The notes: generated from the letters alone by a model not told the origin. Counted from the stretch's first letter, positions 25,125 through 33,804 are shown. The stretch is DNA of 64,000 nt from Oscillospiraceae bacterium (GCA_021199795.1 JAJQHJ010000004.1:62001-126000); one strand, 5' to 3'. Program-made: numbers and translations.

Positions 25125-26192
25125 TTAAACTTTCTGTCTCCATCCTCTGGGATCGTCAAGCTTGCCGCTCTGGATGCCGGTGATTTCGTCGTAGAGACGC
25201 TGGGTGAGTTCGCCTATTCCGCCTCCGCCTATCTCGAATACCTCTTCCATGTAACGGAGCTTTCCAACAGGGGAAATAACTGCGGCAGTTCCGGTTCCGA
25301 ATACCTCTTCGAGTGCGCCTGTGTGGGCAGCCTTGATGAGCTCGTCGACTGAAACCTTTCTCTCCTCAACCTCATAGCCCCAGTCTCTGCAAAGAGTGAG
25401 AACCGAGTTTCGTGTAATGCCGGGGAGAATTGAGCCGTTGAGCATAGGAGTTACAACCTTGCCATTGATTTTGAAGAAGATGTTCATCGAACCGACTTCT
25501 TCGATATACTTTCTCTCAACGCCGTCAAGCCAGAGAACCTGAGCAAAACCGTCGTCATGAGCCTTGACCTGTGCTGCCAGAGAAGCCGCATAGTTGCCGC
25601 CGGTCTTCGCAAAACCGATACCGCCGCGGACTGCTCTTACATACTCGTCCTCAATCCAGATTCCAACCGGTGCAAGACCGCTCTCATAGTAGGCTCCCGA
25701 CGGGGAGAGGATTACCATGAATAGGTAGCTCTTTGAGGGAGCAACTCCCAGATGAGCCTCAGTCGAGATTACAAAAGGTCTGATATAGAGCGAAGTGCCC
25801 TCGTCCTCGGGGATCCATGCTCTGTCAACGTCGACAACAGCCTTGATAGCCTGAACAAAGTCCTCCTCGGGAATCTCGGGGATGTAGAGACGGTCGTTCG
25901 AGGTGTTGGCACGCTTGGCGTTCATGTCGGGACGGAAAAGATAAACCTCGCCGTCTGCGCCCTTATAAGCTTTCAAGCCCTCGAACATAGTCTGACCATA
26001 ATGGAAGACCATTGCGGACGGGTCGAGAGATATATTCTGATAAAGGACGACTCTCGGATCGTGCCAGCCCTGACCCTCGTCATAGTTCATGATGAACATG
26101 TGGTCAGTAAAGATATGACCAAACCCCAAAGGCTCGCCTTTCTGAGGAATGCGCTTAGGTGAGGTTGTTTTTTCGATTTTAATGTTTAACAT
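25125..26192 (-). CDS. ilvE: branched-chain amino acid aminotransferase
   Basis: PLP aminotransferase (fold type IV) for Leu, Ile and Val. ATG 26190-26192 (MLNIKIEKTTSPKR) is chosen because AAGGAG lies upstream. The family segments FEGLKAYKG, RPFVISTEAHLG, FAKTGGNYAASL and ILPGITRNSVL (start of the signature region) are clear. The protein is 355 aa, the size of the group II BCATs. Confidence 0.95.
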   Translation of the reverse strand: MLNIKIEKTTSPKRIPQKGEPLGFGHIFTDHMFIMNYDEGQGWHDPRVVLYQNISLDPSAMVFHYGQTMFEGLKAYKGADGEVYLFRPDMNAKRANTSNDRLYIPEIPEEDFVQAIKAVVDVDRAWIPEDEGTSLYIRPFVISTEAHLGVAPSKSYLFMVILSPSGAYYESGLAPVGIWIEDEYVRAVRGGIGFAKTGGNYAASLAAQVKAHDDGFAQVLWLDGVERKYIEEVGSMNIFFKINGKVVTPMLNGSILPGITRNSVLTLCRDWGYEVEERKVSVDELIKAAHTGALEEVFGTGTAAVISPVGKLRYMEEVFEIGGGGIGELTQRLYDEITGIQSGKLDDPRGWRQKV

Positions 26193-26230
26193 CAATATCC
26201 ACTCCTTAGTATGATGTGCTATTTGATTAA

Positions 26231-26259
26231 ATTGTATCACAGAGAAAGTAAGTTGTCAA
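26231..26259 (-). promoter_or_regulatory. predicted promoter of ilvE
   Basis: Minus strand: TTGACA 26254-26259, 17 nt, TACAAT 26231-26236. The -35 overlaps the last codons of the GH25 gene, so ilvE is likely transcribed separately from it. Confidence 0.65.
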
Positions 26260-27374
26260 TAGTCAACAAACGCAATATTCAAATCAACATTCCCGCTTAT
26301 TCCGTCAACAGTTCCGCTGGATGAGTATTGCCACATCTGCAAATCGTAGTAGAGGGTCGGGGTGTCGGAGTAGCCGGCGAACCACATCATATAGTCGTCA
26401 ACACGGCTGAGGTCATATTTCCATACAGCTGTTTTCTTGTTGGCATAGATTCCGGCGGTGTAGCCGTCTATCTCGACCCTTGCGGCGAATGTCAGGAAGT
26501 TATCTGTAAGCTGCTGCGGGTCAATATATGCTGTTCTTGCAGTATCTCCATCGGCATCGATAACCACTTCCCAGTCAAAGAAGATGGGATAATCAAGCTC
26601 ATATCCGTCAACCAGGTCGAGGCAGAATTCAGCCTCTTCAAGTGCCTCCTCAACAGTCAGAGCCTGTGAGAAGAAGTATACTCCAACCTTGATTCCGGCT
26701 TCGGTTGCGCCCTTGATGTTCGCCCTGAAATTTGCGTCCTCATTCACAGTTCCGGTGACGTAGCCTCTGTAGCCGCAGCGGATAATTGCGAATTCAACTC
26801 CAGCTTCTTTCACGGCATCCCAGTCAATATCGCCCTGGTATACAGAGACGTCTATTCCCATAATCGAGTAGGTCTCGCCGTCGTCGTATGTGATGTAGCC
26901 GGTCTCCTCGTCAACGGTGAAACACTCTTCATCGTATTCGTTTTTCCCGACATTCTGCAAAGCATACATTAATATAGTACCGTAGTTAGAGTCGCTTAAG
27001 GTAAATGTGTCCTCACTTAGCTCGTGGTCATATTCACTTGTCGGATCAACAGCTATGTATTCGGTGACGACAGTCGGAATCTCGACAGTCTCAATTTCGG
27101 TGACTACTGTCCCCTGCTCGGTGATCCATCCGACAGATACGACCACCACAGCAACCGCCAGAATCGCGACAATTGCGCACAATACTCCTAGAATAGTCTT
27201 GTAGGTTCTGATTTCCGACGCACTTCTCTTCTCATTTGAGCTTCTGTACATTTCAAGAAGCTCGCCCGGGGTTTGCTCCGAGGTAAACTCCGTCTTCTGC
27301 TCAAATACAGCCTCTCCGGTAATCTCGGCTAAAGCCTTTTCCCTTTCCTCAGCCGTCATAGTTCTTTCGTCCAT
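26256..27374 (-). CDS. membrane-anchored GH25 lysozyme-like hydrolase
   Basis: A 372-aa protein with a cytoplasmic N-terminus, one membrane helix (about residues 64-88), a linker and a C-terminal glycoside hydrolase 25 domain. The domain starts MGIDVSVYQGDIDWDAVK with the catalytic-site Asp, and the FFDWE motif carries the second acidic pair. GH25 enzymes cut peptidoglycan between MurNAc and GlcNAc. It probably acts in cell-wall remodelling. Confidence 0.92.
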   Translation of the reverse strand: MDERTMTAEEREKALAEITGEAVFEQKTEFTSEQTPGELLEMYRSSNEKRSASEIRTYKTILGVLCAIVAILAVAVVVVSVGWITEQGTVVTEIETVEIPTVVTEYIAVDPTSEYDHELSEDTFTLSDSNYGTILMYALQNVGKNEYDEECFTVDEETGYITYDDGETYSIMGIDVSVYQGDIDWDAVKEAGVEFAIIRCGYRGYVTGTVNEDANFRANIKGATEAGIKVGVYFFSQALTVEEALEEAEFCLDLVDGYELDYPIFFDWEVVIDADGDTARTAYIDPQQLTDNFLTFAARVEIDGYTAGIYANKKTAVWKYDLSRVDDYMMWFAGYSDTPTLYYDLQMWQYSSSGTVDGISGNVDLNIAFVDY

Positions 27375-27443
27375 GTTTCCTCCCTTAAAATAGTATCAAA
27401 TCCAATCCAGTTTTCGACTTCTTTCGACACGAAAGATAATAAT

Positions 27444-27472
27444 AGTCTACCATACTTTCAGGCGTTTGTAAA
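27444..27472 (-). promoter_or_regulatory. predicted promoter of the GH25 gene
   Basis: Minus strand: TTTACA 27467-27472, 17 nt, TAGACT 27444-27449, about 70 nt before the start codon. Confidence 0.5.
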
Positions 27473-27530
27473 GGTGGGAAGAAAATAAAAAAGCTCCCCT
27501 CCGGGAAGCTACGCATTTTGGAGTATTTTG

Positions 27531-27559
27531 TTGACAATTGGTACTTTCTGTGTTATAAT
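27531..27559 (+). promoter_or_regulatory. promoter of toxin H
   Basis: TTGACA 27531-27536, 17 nt, TATAAT 27554-27559, both exact. Confidence 0.75.
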
Positions 27560-27610
27560 GTCATCGGTGAGAGGTTGGTTGCTCTTTCCTCGTGAGAGGA
27601 GGTGAGGCTA

Positions 27611-27703
27611 ATGGAAATCTTGTCCATCGTTTTGGAAGTCATAGCTTTGCTATTGACCGCATTTTCTATTGGTTACACCGTGGGTACTAACCAGAAGAAA
27701 TAA
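27611..27703 (+). CDS. small hydrophobic peptide, type I toxin-like (cassette H)
   Basis: A 30-residue peptide from ATG 27611: MEILSIVLEVIALLLTAFSI, then a polar end closing in NQKK. The ribosome site GAGGAGGTGAGG is in a possible hairpin TTTCCTC/GAGGAGG with a GTGA loop. The matching stem in cassette C has compensating changes (TTTCCC/GGGAGG). The transcript can end at AAAGCTG..CAGCTTTTTT around 27821-27850. Confidence 0.8.
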   Translation: MEILSIVLEVIALLLTAFSIGYTVGTNQKK

Positions 27704-27806
27704 CCGCACCTGACTAAACATCAAGTGCAGTTACCTTTACATCGTTATTTTAACTTTGGAGAGAGTAACCGCGCCTGAATGCCACTTCAGGTACCTCTCA
27801 CCATCT
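27694..27806 (-). ncRNA. predicted antisense antitoxin RNA of cassette H
   Basis: Minus-strand promoter TTGACA 27836-27841, 17 nt, TATAAT 27813-27818. It has a CCTGAA/TTCAGG hairpin near the 5' end and a terminal hairpin followed by TTATTTCTTCTGG. The -35 lies in the loop of the toxin H terminator. Confidence 0.7.
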
Positions 27807-27850
27807 ACATATATTATACCCCAAAGCTGCCCATTTGTCAACAGCTTTTT

Positions 27851-28267
27851 TTATTCATTCTTCGCTAGCACTGTCATCCCCAGCATCAGGACAAGCATGG
27901 TTGTCACTGCTGCGCTGATGGTATTGTAATAGTGGACACCATAGATCAGCGGGGAAATTGAAACAAGAACAGCTAAGGCATTCACAACGATGGTTGCAGT
28001 TCTGAGCTTTTTGCCGCCTGCTCTTACAAAGCCGACTATCACCATTACAAGAAGTGCAATCGTGAGCAGACCGGTGATAAGCGGGGCAAAGTTGGCATAG
28101 CCGAAAGGTGTCAGGCTGAAATAGGAGTAGGTCGAGATAATTCCGCTCCCGCTCCCGTCGGAGAATATCAGAACAGCTCCGCCGGGCAAAGCCTCTAAAA
28201 CTATAGCAATCACGCCCAGAACCTTAGCCGCAATGCTGCCGATTTTAAAATTTTTTGTTCGATTCAT
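27851..28267 (-). CDS. small integral membrane protein, unknown function
   Basis: A 138-aa protein with four hydrophobic segments and short loops, starting MNRTKNFKIGSIAAKVLGVI. GGAAAGGG lies before the ATG. I do not recognise a family. It is downstream of the DUF1508 gene and next to cassette H; no function can be inferred. Confidence 0.7.
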   Translation of the reverse strand: MNRTKNFKIGSIAAKVLGVIAIVLEALPGGAVLIFSDGSGSGIISTYSYFSLTPFGYANFAPLITGLLTIALLVMVIVGFVRAGGKKLRTATIVVNALAVLVSISPLIYGVHYYNTISAAVTTMLVLMLGMTVLAKNE

Positions 28268-28295
28268 ATTTGTTTTCCCTTTCCTTTGTATGATA

Positions 28296-28330
28296 GTCCC
28301 TCAGCCAACTTACGTGACTGAGGGATTTGT
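28296..28330. terminator. hairpin between the membrane-protein and DUF1508 genes
   Basis: CCCTCAG...CTGAGGG stem with a T-rich flank on the plus strand and A-rich on the other side. It probably ends minus-strand transcription of the DUF1508 gene, although its U-tract is better on the plus strand. Confidence 0.5.
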
Positions 28331-28337
28331 TTTAATC

Positions 28338-28709
28338 TTATTCCGCAGCAACCACTTCTGCATCCGGAGCATTTCTGCGGATGCTGTCGATGCCGTTCTG
28401 GCAGCCGGCTTTTGCCTTGTAGCCCTCGCCGGTGGCGATTATTTCACCGTTGCGAGCCTTGAGGCGGAATCTGAACTCTCCAGCCTTGTCGGTGTAAACC
28501 TCGAATTTCGGGTTTGGAACCGTAACGACGTTCTCCAGCGTCTGGTCTTCAAGATTTGCCGCAACTGCATTCTTCTTGACGCTCTCGATGCCACTACGGC
28601 AGGAGTCTTCCGAAGAATAGACCTGACTTACAGCGATAACCTGACCATTGTCAGCCTTGAGGTTGAAAACATAGCCGGTGTTGGTTTCTTTGATAACAAA
28701 CTTACCCAT
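28338..28709 (-). CDS. DUF1508 (YegP-like) tandem-repeat protein
   Basis: A 123-aa protein made of two copies of a ~57-residue unit (GKFVIKETNTGYVFNLKADNG and PKFEVYTDKAGEFRFRLKARNG), the YegP/DUF1508 layout. ATG 28707-28709 is preferred because AGGAGGTATTATA precedes it. The role of the family is unknown. It follows the 72-aa protein gene by 45 nt and probably shares its promoter. Confidence 0.88.
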   Translation of the reverse strand: MGKFVIKETNTGYVFNLKADNGQVIAVSQVYSSEDSCRSGIESVKKNAVAANLEDQTLENVVTVPNPKFEVYTDKAGEFRFRLKARNGEIIATGEGYKAKAGCQNGIDSIRRNAPDAEVVAAE

Positions 28710-28754
28710 TATAATACCTCCTGAATTATTTTGATAGAATCTCCGCACGGGGGA

Positions 28755-28973
28755 TTACTTCTTTCCAAACAGCTTACCGATGCCGCTTGAAAGATTGTCG
28801 AGGTTGACCTTTGCATTGATGCCGTCGGTCAGGGTCTTAAGCTGGTCTGAGGGAATCTCCACGCCAACGAGATCCTTGACAGTTCCTGTCGGGTCGCTCT
28901 TGAACTTTGTGAGGAGCTCTTCATCGGAAGTGATCTTCTTTATAAGCTCGTCCACTTTAGCCTTGATGTCCAT
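28755..28973 (-). CDS. small cytosolic protein, unknown function
   Basis: A 72-aa charged protein starting MDIKAKVDELIKKITSDEEL and ending in a Gly/Lys-rich GKLFGKK. ATG 28971-28973 is preceded by GAAAGGAGAAAAGGCT. The DEELLTKFKSDPTGTVKDL part faintly resembles Nif11-type leader domains, but no RiPP enzymes are nearby, so that is not claimed. Confidence 0.75.
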   Translation of the reverse strand: MDIKAKVDELIKKITSDEELLTKFKSDPTGTVKDLVGVEIPSDQLKTLTDGINAKVNLDNLSSGIGKLFGKK

Positions 28974-29035
28974 AGCCTTTTCTCCTTTCACCATTATTAA
29001 GTCACAAAAGCCGAAACTTTTTTGAGGTTGTTGTA

Positions 29036-29064
29036 ATTATAGCACATATTTTTTAAGAATACAA
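29036..29064 (-). promoter_or_regulatory. predicted promoter of the 72-aa / DUF1508 unit
   Basis: Minus strand: TTGTAT 29059-29064, 17 nt, TATAAT 29036-29041. Confidence 0.65.
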
Positions 29065-29107
29065 TACTATTTTCAGCTGTTTGGGAGAAAATTTTAGAGG
29101 AAATGAA

Positions 29108-29133
29108 AAGGCTCCCCTTAGTAAGGGGAGCTA
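29108..29133 (-). terminator. repeat-derived terminator after mreB
   Basis: Only the outer hairpin of the dispersed repeat is present: minus strand AGCTCCCCTTACTAAGGGGAGCC followed by TTTTCATTT. It lies just after the mreB stop. Confidence 0.8.
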
Positions 29134-29139
29134 GGTTTG

Positions 29140-30156
29140 TCACACCGACGTATCGTTTCCGTTCAGGACATCATGCAGCTCTTCGATGTTCTCAAGGAGC
29201 TTTCCTGCGCCGTCGACTACGCAGTCCAATGGACGCTCTGCGATGTAGACCGGAATTCCGGTTTCTTCGTTGATGAGTCTGTCAAGACCTCTGAGCAAGG
29301 CTCCGCCGCCGGCAAGGGTGATACCGGAATCGATGATGTCGGCAGAAAGCTCCGGAGGTGTCCTCTCAAGAGTGGTCTTGACGGCATCTATGATGTTTGA
29401 AAGCGGGTCGGAAAGTGCTTCACGGATCTCTTCCGAGTTGATGGTGATATTTTCCGGCAGACCTGTCAAGAGGTTACGTCCCTTTATTTCAAGGTCGATC
29501 TCCTCTTCGAGGGGATAAGCCGAGCCAATGGAAATCTTTATGTGCTCAGCGGTTCTGTCACCGATGAGGAGGTTATATTTCTTCTTGATGAAGTTGATGA
29601 TGCTTAGGTCAAATTCGTCTCCGGCAACTCTTACCGAGCGGCTTGTGACGATTCCGCAGAGGGAGATAACCGCAACCTCGCTGGTTCCTCCTCCGATATC
29701 CACTATCATTGAGCCGGTCGGCTCTTCAACCGGAAGACCTGCTCCGATAGCGGCAGCCATAGGCTCCTCAACTATTGAAACCCTCTTTGCACCTGCGCCC
29801 TCGGCAGCCTCCTTGACGGCTCTTCTCTCAACAGCCGTGACTCCCGACGGAATGCAGATGACGACTCTCGCCTTTACAAATGGGTTCGAGCCAATAGCCT
29901 TTCTTATAAACTCCTGAAGCATAACTGTGCACATGTCAAAGTCGGCAATAACGCCGTCCTTAAGAGGGCGGACAGCGCGGATCGAGCCAGGAGTACGTCC
30001 GATAATGTTCTTGGCGTCCTGACCGACATACTTTACGGCGTCGGTCTTTGTGTCGACAGCGACAACCGACGGCTCACGGATAATAATGCCCTTGCCCTTG
30101 ACGCAAACGAGGGTGTTGGCAGTTCCGAGATCTATTCCTATATCTTTTTTAAACAT
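29140..30156 (-). CDS. mreB: rod-shape protein MreB/Mbl
   Basis: Bacterial actin homologue that guides cell-wall synthesis. It is 338 aa and shows the actin-fold phosphate loops DLGTANTLV (residues 9-17) and [15 protein letters not shown], plus the adenosine motif [13 protein letters not shown]. It is encoded alone, without mreCD, which suggests a paralogue (Mbl/MreBH type) rather than the main mreBCD copy. Confidence 0.94.
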   Translation of the reverse strand: MFKKDIGIDLGTANTLVCVKGKGIIIREPSVVAVDTKTDAVKYVGQDAKNIIGRTPGSIRAVRPLKDGVIADFDMCTVMLQEFIRKAIGSNPFVKARVVICIPSGVTAVERRAVKEAAEGAGAKRVSIVEEPMAAAIGAGLPVEEPTGSMIVDIGGGTSEVAVISLCGIVTSRSVRVAGDEFDLSIINFIKKKYNLLIGDRTAEHIKISIGSAYPLEEEIDLEIKGRNLLTGLPENITINSEEIREALSDPLSNIIDAVKTTLERTPPELSADIIDSGITLAGGGALLRGLDRLINEETGIPVYIAERPLDCVVDGAGKLLENIEELHDVLNGNDTSV

Positions 30157-30195
30157 AATTGTCCTACCTTTCTCACTCTGAGAATAACCATCTAA

Positions 30196-30224
30196 AGTAT
30201 AGCACAGTTTTTATGGTTGTACAA
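30196..30224 (-). promoter_or_regulatory. predicted promoter of mreB
   Basis: Minus strand: TTGTAC 30219-30224, 17 nt, TATACT 30196-30201. Confidence 0.6.
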
Positions 30225-30247
30225 GAGGTATTTTTGAAAAAAGAGGG

Positions 30248-30994
30248 TCAGAACGCATCCAAAATCTCTCCTGCCTTGCCGTGGAGGGTGTAATCTGCTC
30301 TGGGGTTCGTGACATTCGGGTTCTTTTCTATAAACACGAGCTTGTTTCCGCGATAGTAGTTTATGAAGCCGGCGGCGGGATATACTGCCAAAGAGGTTCC
30401 GGCTACAATCAGCACGTCGGCATTTTGGATATAATAAAGAGCAGTGGTCACGACGTCATTATCAAGCGGCTCTTCATAGAGAACAGCTCCCGAGCGGACA
30501 ATTTTCCCACAATCGGGGCAGCGGAATATTCCGGTTTCCTGCATAATGTCTTTCATCGAGAATATCCTCCCGCATTTCGGGCAGTAGTTTTTATCTGCGG
30601 AACCGTGGAGCTCGAGAACCTCTTTTGATCCCGCTTTCTGGTGAAGACCGTCGATATTCTGGGTGACAACAGCCTTGAGCTTTCCCTCAGCCTCCCACTT
30701 TGCGAGCTTCAGATGTCCCTTATTCGGCTCCGCGTCCACCATCGGACCTATGGTCTTGTCGCGATAGAACTCATAGAAGACATCCGGGTGCGCTTCAAAG
30801 AAAGAATGGCTTAAAATAGTCTCCGGCGGATAGGCATATTTCTGGTTATAAAGCCCGTCGACAGACCTGAAATCCGGCACTCCACTCTCGGTGGACATTC
30901 CCGCACCGCCAAAGAATACGATATTGTCGGAAGCTTTTATAATCTCCTTGACCTGGTCGAAAACTGCTTGCTCGCTTGGCATGATTATAGACAT
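30248..30994 (-). CDS. NAD-dependent protein deacylase (sirtuin)
   Basis: Sir2-family enzyme that removes acyl groups from lysines using NAD. Motifs: GAGMSTESGVPDFRS (NAD site), TQNIDGLHQKAG, ELHG with the catalytic His, zinc ligands CPKC and CPDC, and VAGTSLAVYPAAG. Length 248 aa. GGGAGGAGATTTTATT precedes the ATG at 30992-30994. Confidence 0.94.
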   Translation of the reverse strand: MSIIMPSEQAVFDQVKEIIKASDNIVFFGGAGMSTESGVPDFRSVDGLYNQKYAYPPETILSHSFFEAHPDVFYEFYRDKTIGPMVDAEPNKGHLKLAKWEAEGKLKAVVTQNIDGLHQKAGSKEVLELHGSADKNYCPKCGRIFSMKDIMQETGIFRCPDCGKIVRSGAVLYEEPLDNDVVTTALYYIQNADVLIVAGTSLAVYPAAGFINYYRGNKLVFIEKNPNVTNPRADYTLHGKAGEILDAF

Positions 30995-31061
30995 AATAAA
31001 ATCTCCTCCCGATTGGTACTATTTTAATTATAGCACCCGGGAGGAGGATATGCAAGGGTTA

Positions 31062-31493
31062 TTACGCTTCCGGCGCAGCTTCCAGCCACTCATTCGAGCA
31101 GCCCTCTCCCGGCACCTCTATTGCCAGGTGGGAGAACCAGGAGTCCTTGCCGGCTCCGTGCCAGTGCTTAACGCCTGTGTGGATGTCGATGCAGTCGCCC
31201 GGGTGCATTTCCACAGGCTCCTTGCCCCATTCCTGATAGTAGCCGACGCCACCAACGCAGATTAAGATTTGTCCGCCGCCCTTTTCCGCATGATGAATGT
31301 GCCAGTTGTTCCGGCAGCCCGGCTCAAAGGTGACGTTGGCGATGCCAACCAGTGAGGGTGAAACGGGATAGAGATAGCTCTTCCCGCTGAAATACTTCGC
31401 AAACCCGTCGTTCGGGGCACCAATCGGGAAAATCATTGAAGCTGCGTGAGCACTCTTGCCGTTGTCGTTTGCGGTTTGGATTATTTTTGACAT
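31062..31493 (-). CDS. cupin-domain protein
   Basis: A 143-aa single-domain cupin. The metal-binding motif appears as NWHIHHAEKGGGQ (motif 1) and HPGDCIDIHTGVKHWHGA (motif 2). It is the second gene after the alpha/beta hydrolase and shares its MerR-type promoter. Substrate unknown. Confidence 0.88.
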   Translation of the reverse strand: MSKIIQTANDNGKSAHAASMIFPIGAPNDGFAKYFSGKSYLYPVSPSLVGIANVTFEPGCRNNWHIHHAEKGGGQILICVGGVGYYQEWGKEPVEMHPGDCIDIHTGVKHWHGAGKDSWFSHLAIEVPGEGCSNEWLEAAPEA

Positions 31494-31511
31494 AGTGATT
31501 CCTCCATATTA

Positions 31512-32477
31512 TTACAAATACTTCCTCAAAAACTCCTCAATCCTGTCGAACGGGATGATGTCTTTGTTGTCATAGAGGTCGGTGTGGACTGCTCCGGGGA
31601 TGATGAGGAGCTCCTTGTTGTCGCCTTTCAGCTTCTTGAATTCGTCACGGGTGAAGTAGCAGGAATGTGCCTTTTCGCCGTGAACCATCAGGACGGCACT
31701 GCGGATTTCCGATGAACGCCAGGCAGTCGGGAGGTTGATGAAGCCTAAAGATCCGGTTTCGGCTCTGCCCTCGTTTGAATTGGCACTTCTCGGGTGATAG
31801 CCGCGGGAGGTCTTGTAGTAGTCGTGATAGTCGTGGAAGTACCAGGGTGCAGCTTCCGGCATCGGGTCGGCAACTCCGCCAGGATAGTTGGTCGTGCCGT
31901 TACGGTAATCAATAGTTCTCTGCTCATTCAGGTGCTGGAGCATCTGATATCTTCCGTCCTCGTCCAGTGTGTCAAAATAGTCGTTCGCGCTGACCCGGGA
32001 CATGTTGTACATGGTGGAGGTGACGGTTGCCTTGATTCGTGTGTCCATGGAGGCGACGTTGAGAGCCATGCCGCCCCAGCCGCAGATGCCGATGATTCCA
32101 ATCTTCTCCGGGTCAACATTGTCTTGGACTGAAAGGAAGTCGACGGCGGCGGAAAAATCTTCTGTATTTATGTCGACTGAAGTCATATTTCGGGGTTCGC
32201 CAGAGGATTCGCCCATGAACGACGGGTCAAAAGCTATGGCGAGGAAGCCTCTTTCCGCCATTTCCTGAGCATAAAGCCCGGCAGCCTGTTCCTTGCACGC
32301 GCCGAAAGGTCCGCAAACAGCGAGTCCGGGGAGCTTGCCCTCATAGCTTTTTGGCTCATATAAATCCGCCGCAAGGGTGAAGCCATAATGGTTGTTGAAA
32401 GTCACCTTGCGGTGGTTGACTTTTTCGCTCTTCGGGAAAGTCTTGTCCCATTCAGTCGTTAATTTCAGTTCTTGCAT
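31512..32477 (-). CDS. alpha/beta hydrolase-fold protein with a substituted nucleophile elbow
   Basis: A 321-aa protein of the YcjY/dienelactone-hydrolase-like group (VTFNNHYGFTLAADLY at the start, DPSFMGESSGEPR in the middle). At the nucleophile elbow it reads GICGWGGMA, where related enzymes have a Ser at the Trp position. A C-terminal GAVHTDLYD supplies the usual His. It is divergent from the merR gene and followed by the cupin gene. Confidence 0.85.
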   Translation of the reverse strand: MQELKLTTEWDKTFPKSEKVNHRKVTFNNHYGFTLAADLYEPKSYEGKLPGLAVCGPFGACKEQAAGLYAQEMAERGFLAIAFDPSFMGESSGEPRNMTSVDINTEDFSAAVDFLSVQDNVDPEKIGIIGICGWGGMALNVASMDTRIKATVTSTMYNMSRVSANDYFDTLDEDGRYQMLQHLNEQRTIDYRNGTTNYPGGVADPMPEAAPWYFHDYHDYYKTSRGYHPRSANSNEGRAETGSLGFINLPTAWRSSEIRSAVLMVHGEKAHSCYFTRDEFKKLKGDNKELLIIPGAVHTDLYDNKDIIPFDRIEEFLRKYL

Positions 32478-32510
32478 GATGTGTCCTCTCTTTCTTGAAA
32501 ATGGTGTCTC

Positions 32511-32539
32511 TTGACAGCTGTCTTTTTTTGTGGTATAAT
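32511..32539 (+). promoter_or_regulatory. promoter of the merR-type gene
   Basis: TTGACA 32511-32516, 17 nt, TATAAT 32534-32539. Its -10 is adjacent to that of the divergent MerR-type promoter, so the two compete for polymerase. Confidence 0.75.
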
Positions 32540-32540
32540 C

Positions 32541-32571
32541 ATTATAACACCTGAACCTGACTTTAGGTCAA
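32541..32571 (-). promoter_or_regulatory. MerR-type promoter/operator with 19-bp spacer
   Basis: Minus strand: TTGACC 32566-32571, 19-nt spacer, TATAAT 32541-32546. The spacer holds an imperfect dyad CTTGACCT..AGGTTCAGG. A long spacer with an internal dyad is the hallmark of promoters activated by MerR proteins. It drives the hydrolase-cupin pair. Confidence 0.8.
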
Positions 32572-32610
32572 GACATTTCGCAAAAAATTTTCAAGAAAGA
32601 AGCGAAATTT

Positions 32611-33060
32611 ATGAGTAGCAATTCTACATATACTATCGGGCAGGTCTCCGAAATGTGGGGGCTCCCGATTTCGACTCTCAGATACTACGATAAAGAGGGG
32701 CTGTTCCCCAACCTCGAAAGAAAATCCGGCATCCGTAAGTTCACCGAAACCGAGCTTGAAACCCTCCGCGTAATCGACTGCCTCAAGAAGTCGGGGCTCG
32801 AAATCAAGGACATCAAGCGTTTCATGGACTTATGCGCCCAAGGCAGCGAGACCTATATGGAACGCAAAACCCTCTTCGAGAACCAGAAAAGAGCCGTTGA
32901 AGAGGAAATAGCCCGTCTTCAATCGACTCTTGACATGCTGAACTATAAGTGCTGGTACTACGAAAGCGCGATGGCAATAGGAGAAGAAGCCACGAAAGCC
33001 CTGAACCCGGAGGATATGCCGGAAACCGTAAGGCAGGCATATGAGAGGTCGCATGAGTAG
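32611..33060 (+). CDS. MerR-family transcriptional regulator
   Basis: A 149-aa MerR regulator. The N-terminal winged helix shows TYTIGQVSEMWGLPISTLRY and YDKEGLFP, followed by a coiled-coil dimer helix (about residues 80-115) and a short C-terminal sensor end. Three cysteines are scattered (in DCLKK, DLCAQ and YKCWY), not in a clear metal site; the AdhR/NmlR-like branch that senses aldehydes or thiols is possible. It almost certainly controls the divergent hydrolase/cupin genes. Confidence 0.92.
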   Translation: MSSNSTYTIGQVSEMWGLPISTLRYYDKEGLFPNLERKSGIRKFTETELETLRVIDCLKKSGLEIKDIKRFMDLCAQGSETYMERKTLFENQKRAVEEEIARLQSTLDMLNYKCWYYESAMAIGEEATKALNPEDMPETVRQAYERSHE

Positions 33061-33063
33061 TGG

Positions 33064-33804
33064 CTAGCGGTCAGCTTCCTCACTCTCTTCATTATCATCT
33101 TTCTTGTTGATCTCATCCATAAACCCGGCTGTAATAATGCCGGACGGGAGCGCGACTATCGCAATTCCCATGAATGACGAGAGCATTGTGACAATTCGCC
33201 CGGCAGTGCTGACCGGGTAGATGTCGCCATAGCCCATTGTGGTCAGGGAAACTGTCGCCCAGTATATCGCATCGAAGAAGCTCCCGAACGTGTCCGGTTC
33301 GACATTGAAGATAACAAGTGCGGATATGAGAACATATCCTATAGCCATAGTTCCAACTGCTATGAGAGGGGTGCTCTGTTTTCGGATGACGTTAATTATT
33401 ACCTCAACGCTATGGGAATATCGGAGCATCTTGAAAGCTCTGAACACCCGGAAAGACCTGAGAAGACGGAAGACTTTAAGAAGTCTCAGTCCGGAGCTCA
33501 CCGGCAGGAACGTTGGAAGAACTGAAATGAGGTCTATAATCGCCATCGGCGTAAACGGGTAAATAATAAATGAAGCCCATTTCTTTCCCAGCTTAAGGTC
33601 AGCGGTCAGAAGCCGGGCGACATAGTCTATTATAAAGATGACCGCAGAAACCTTGTCGATAATATCGAAAGCCAGGTTACTCTCCTTAAACGCAAGCGGA
33701 ATCAGGCTTATTATGATTACGGCAATCATTATGTAGTCGTAAGCCCTGCTAAGTTTGTCCGACCCGTCGGAATGGGCTATTATTTCATAAATACGTTTGC
33801 GCAT
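33064..33804 (-). CDS. voltage-gated-type potassium channel
   Basis: A 246-aa six-helix ion channel. The S4 helix shows regularly spaced arginines (LLKVFRLLRSFRVFRAFKML) and the pore loop TTMGYGDIYP is the K+ selectivity filter. The C-terminus is short with no RCK domain. It converges on the merR gene with a 3-nt gap. Confidence 0.93.
   Translation of the reverse strand: MRKRIYEIIAHSDGSDKLSRAYDYIMIAVIIISLIPLAFKESNLAFDIIDKVSAVIFIIDYVARLLTADLKLGKKWASFIIYPFTPMAIIDLISVLPTFLPVSSGLRLLKVFRLLRSFRVFRAFKMLRYSHSVEVIINVIRKQSTPLIAVGTMAIGYVLISALVIFNVEPDTFGSFFDAIYWATVSLTTMGYGDIYPVSTAGRIVTMLSSFMGIAIVALPSGIITAGFMDEINKKDDNEESEEADR

Noticed and set aside
28755-28973. Nif11-like RiPP precursor
   Set aside because: Weak similarity only, no Gly-Gly cleavage site and no modification or transport genes nearby.
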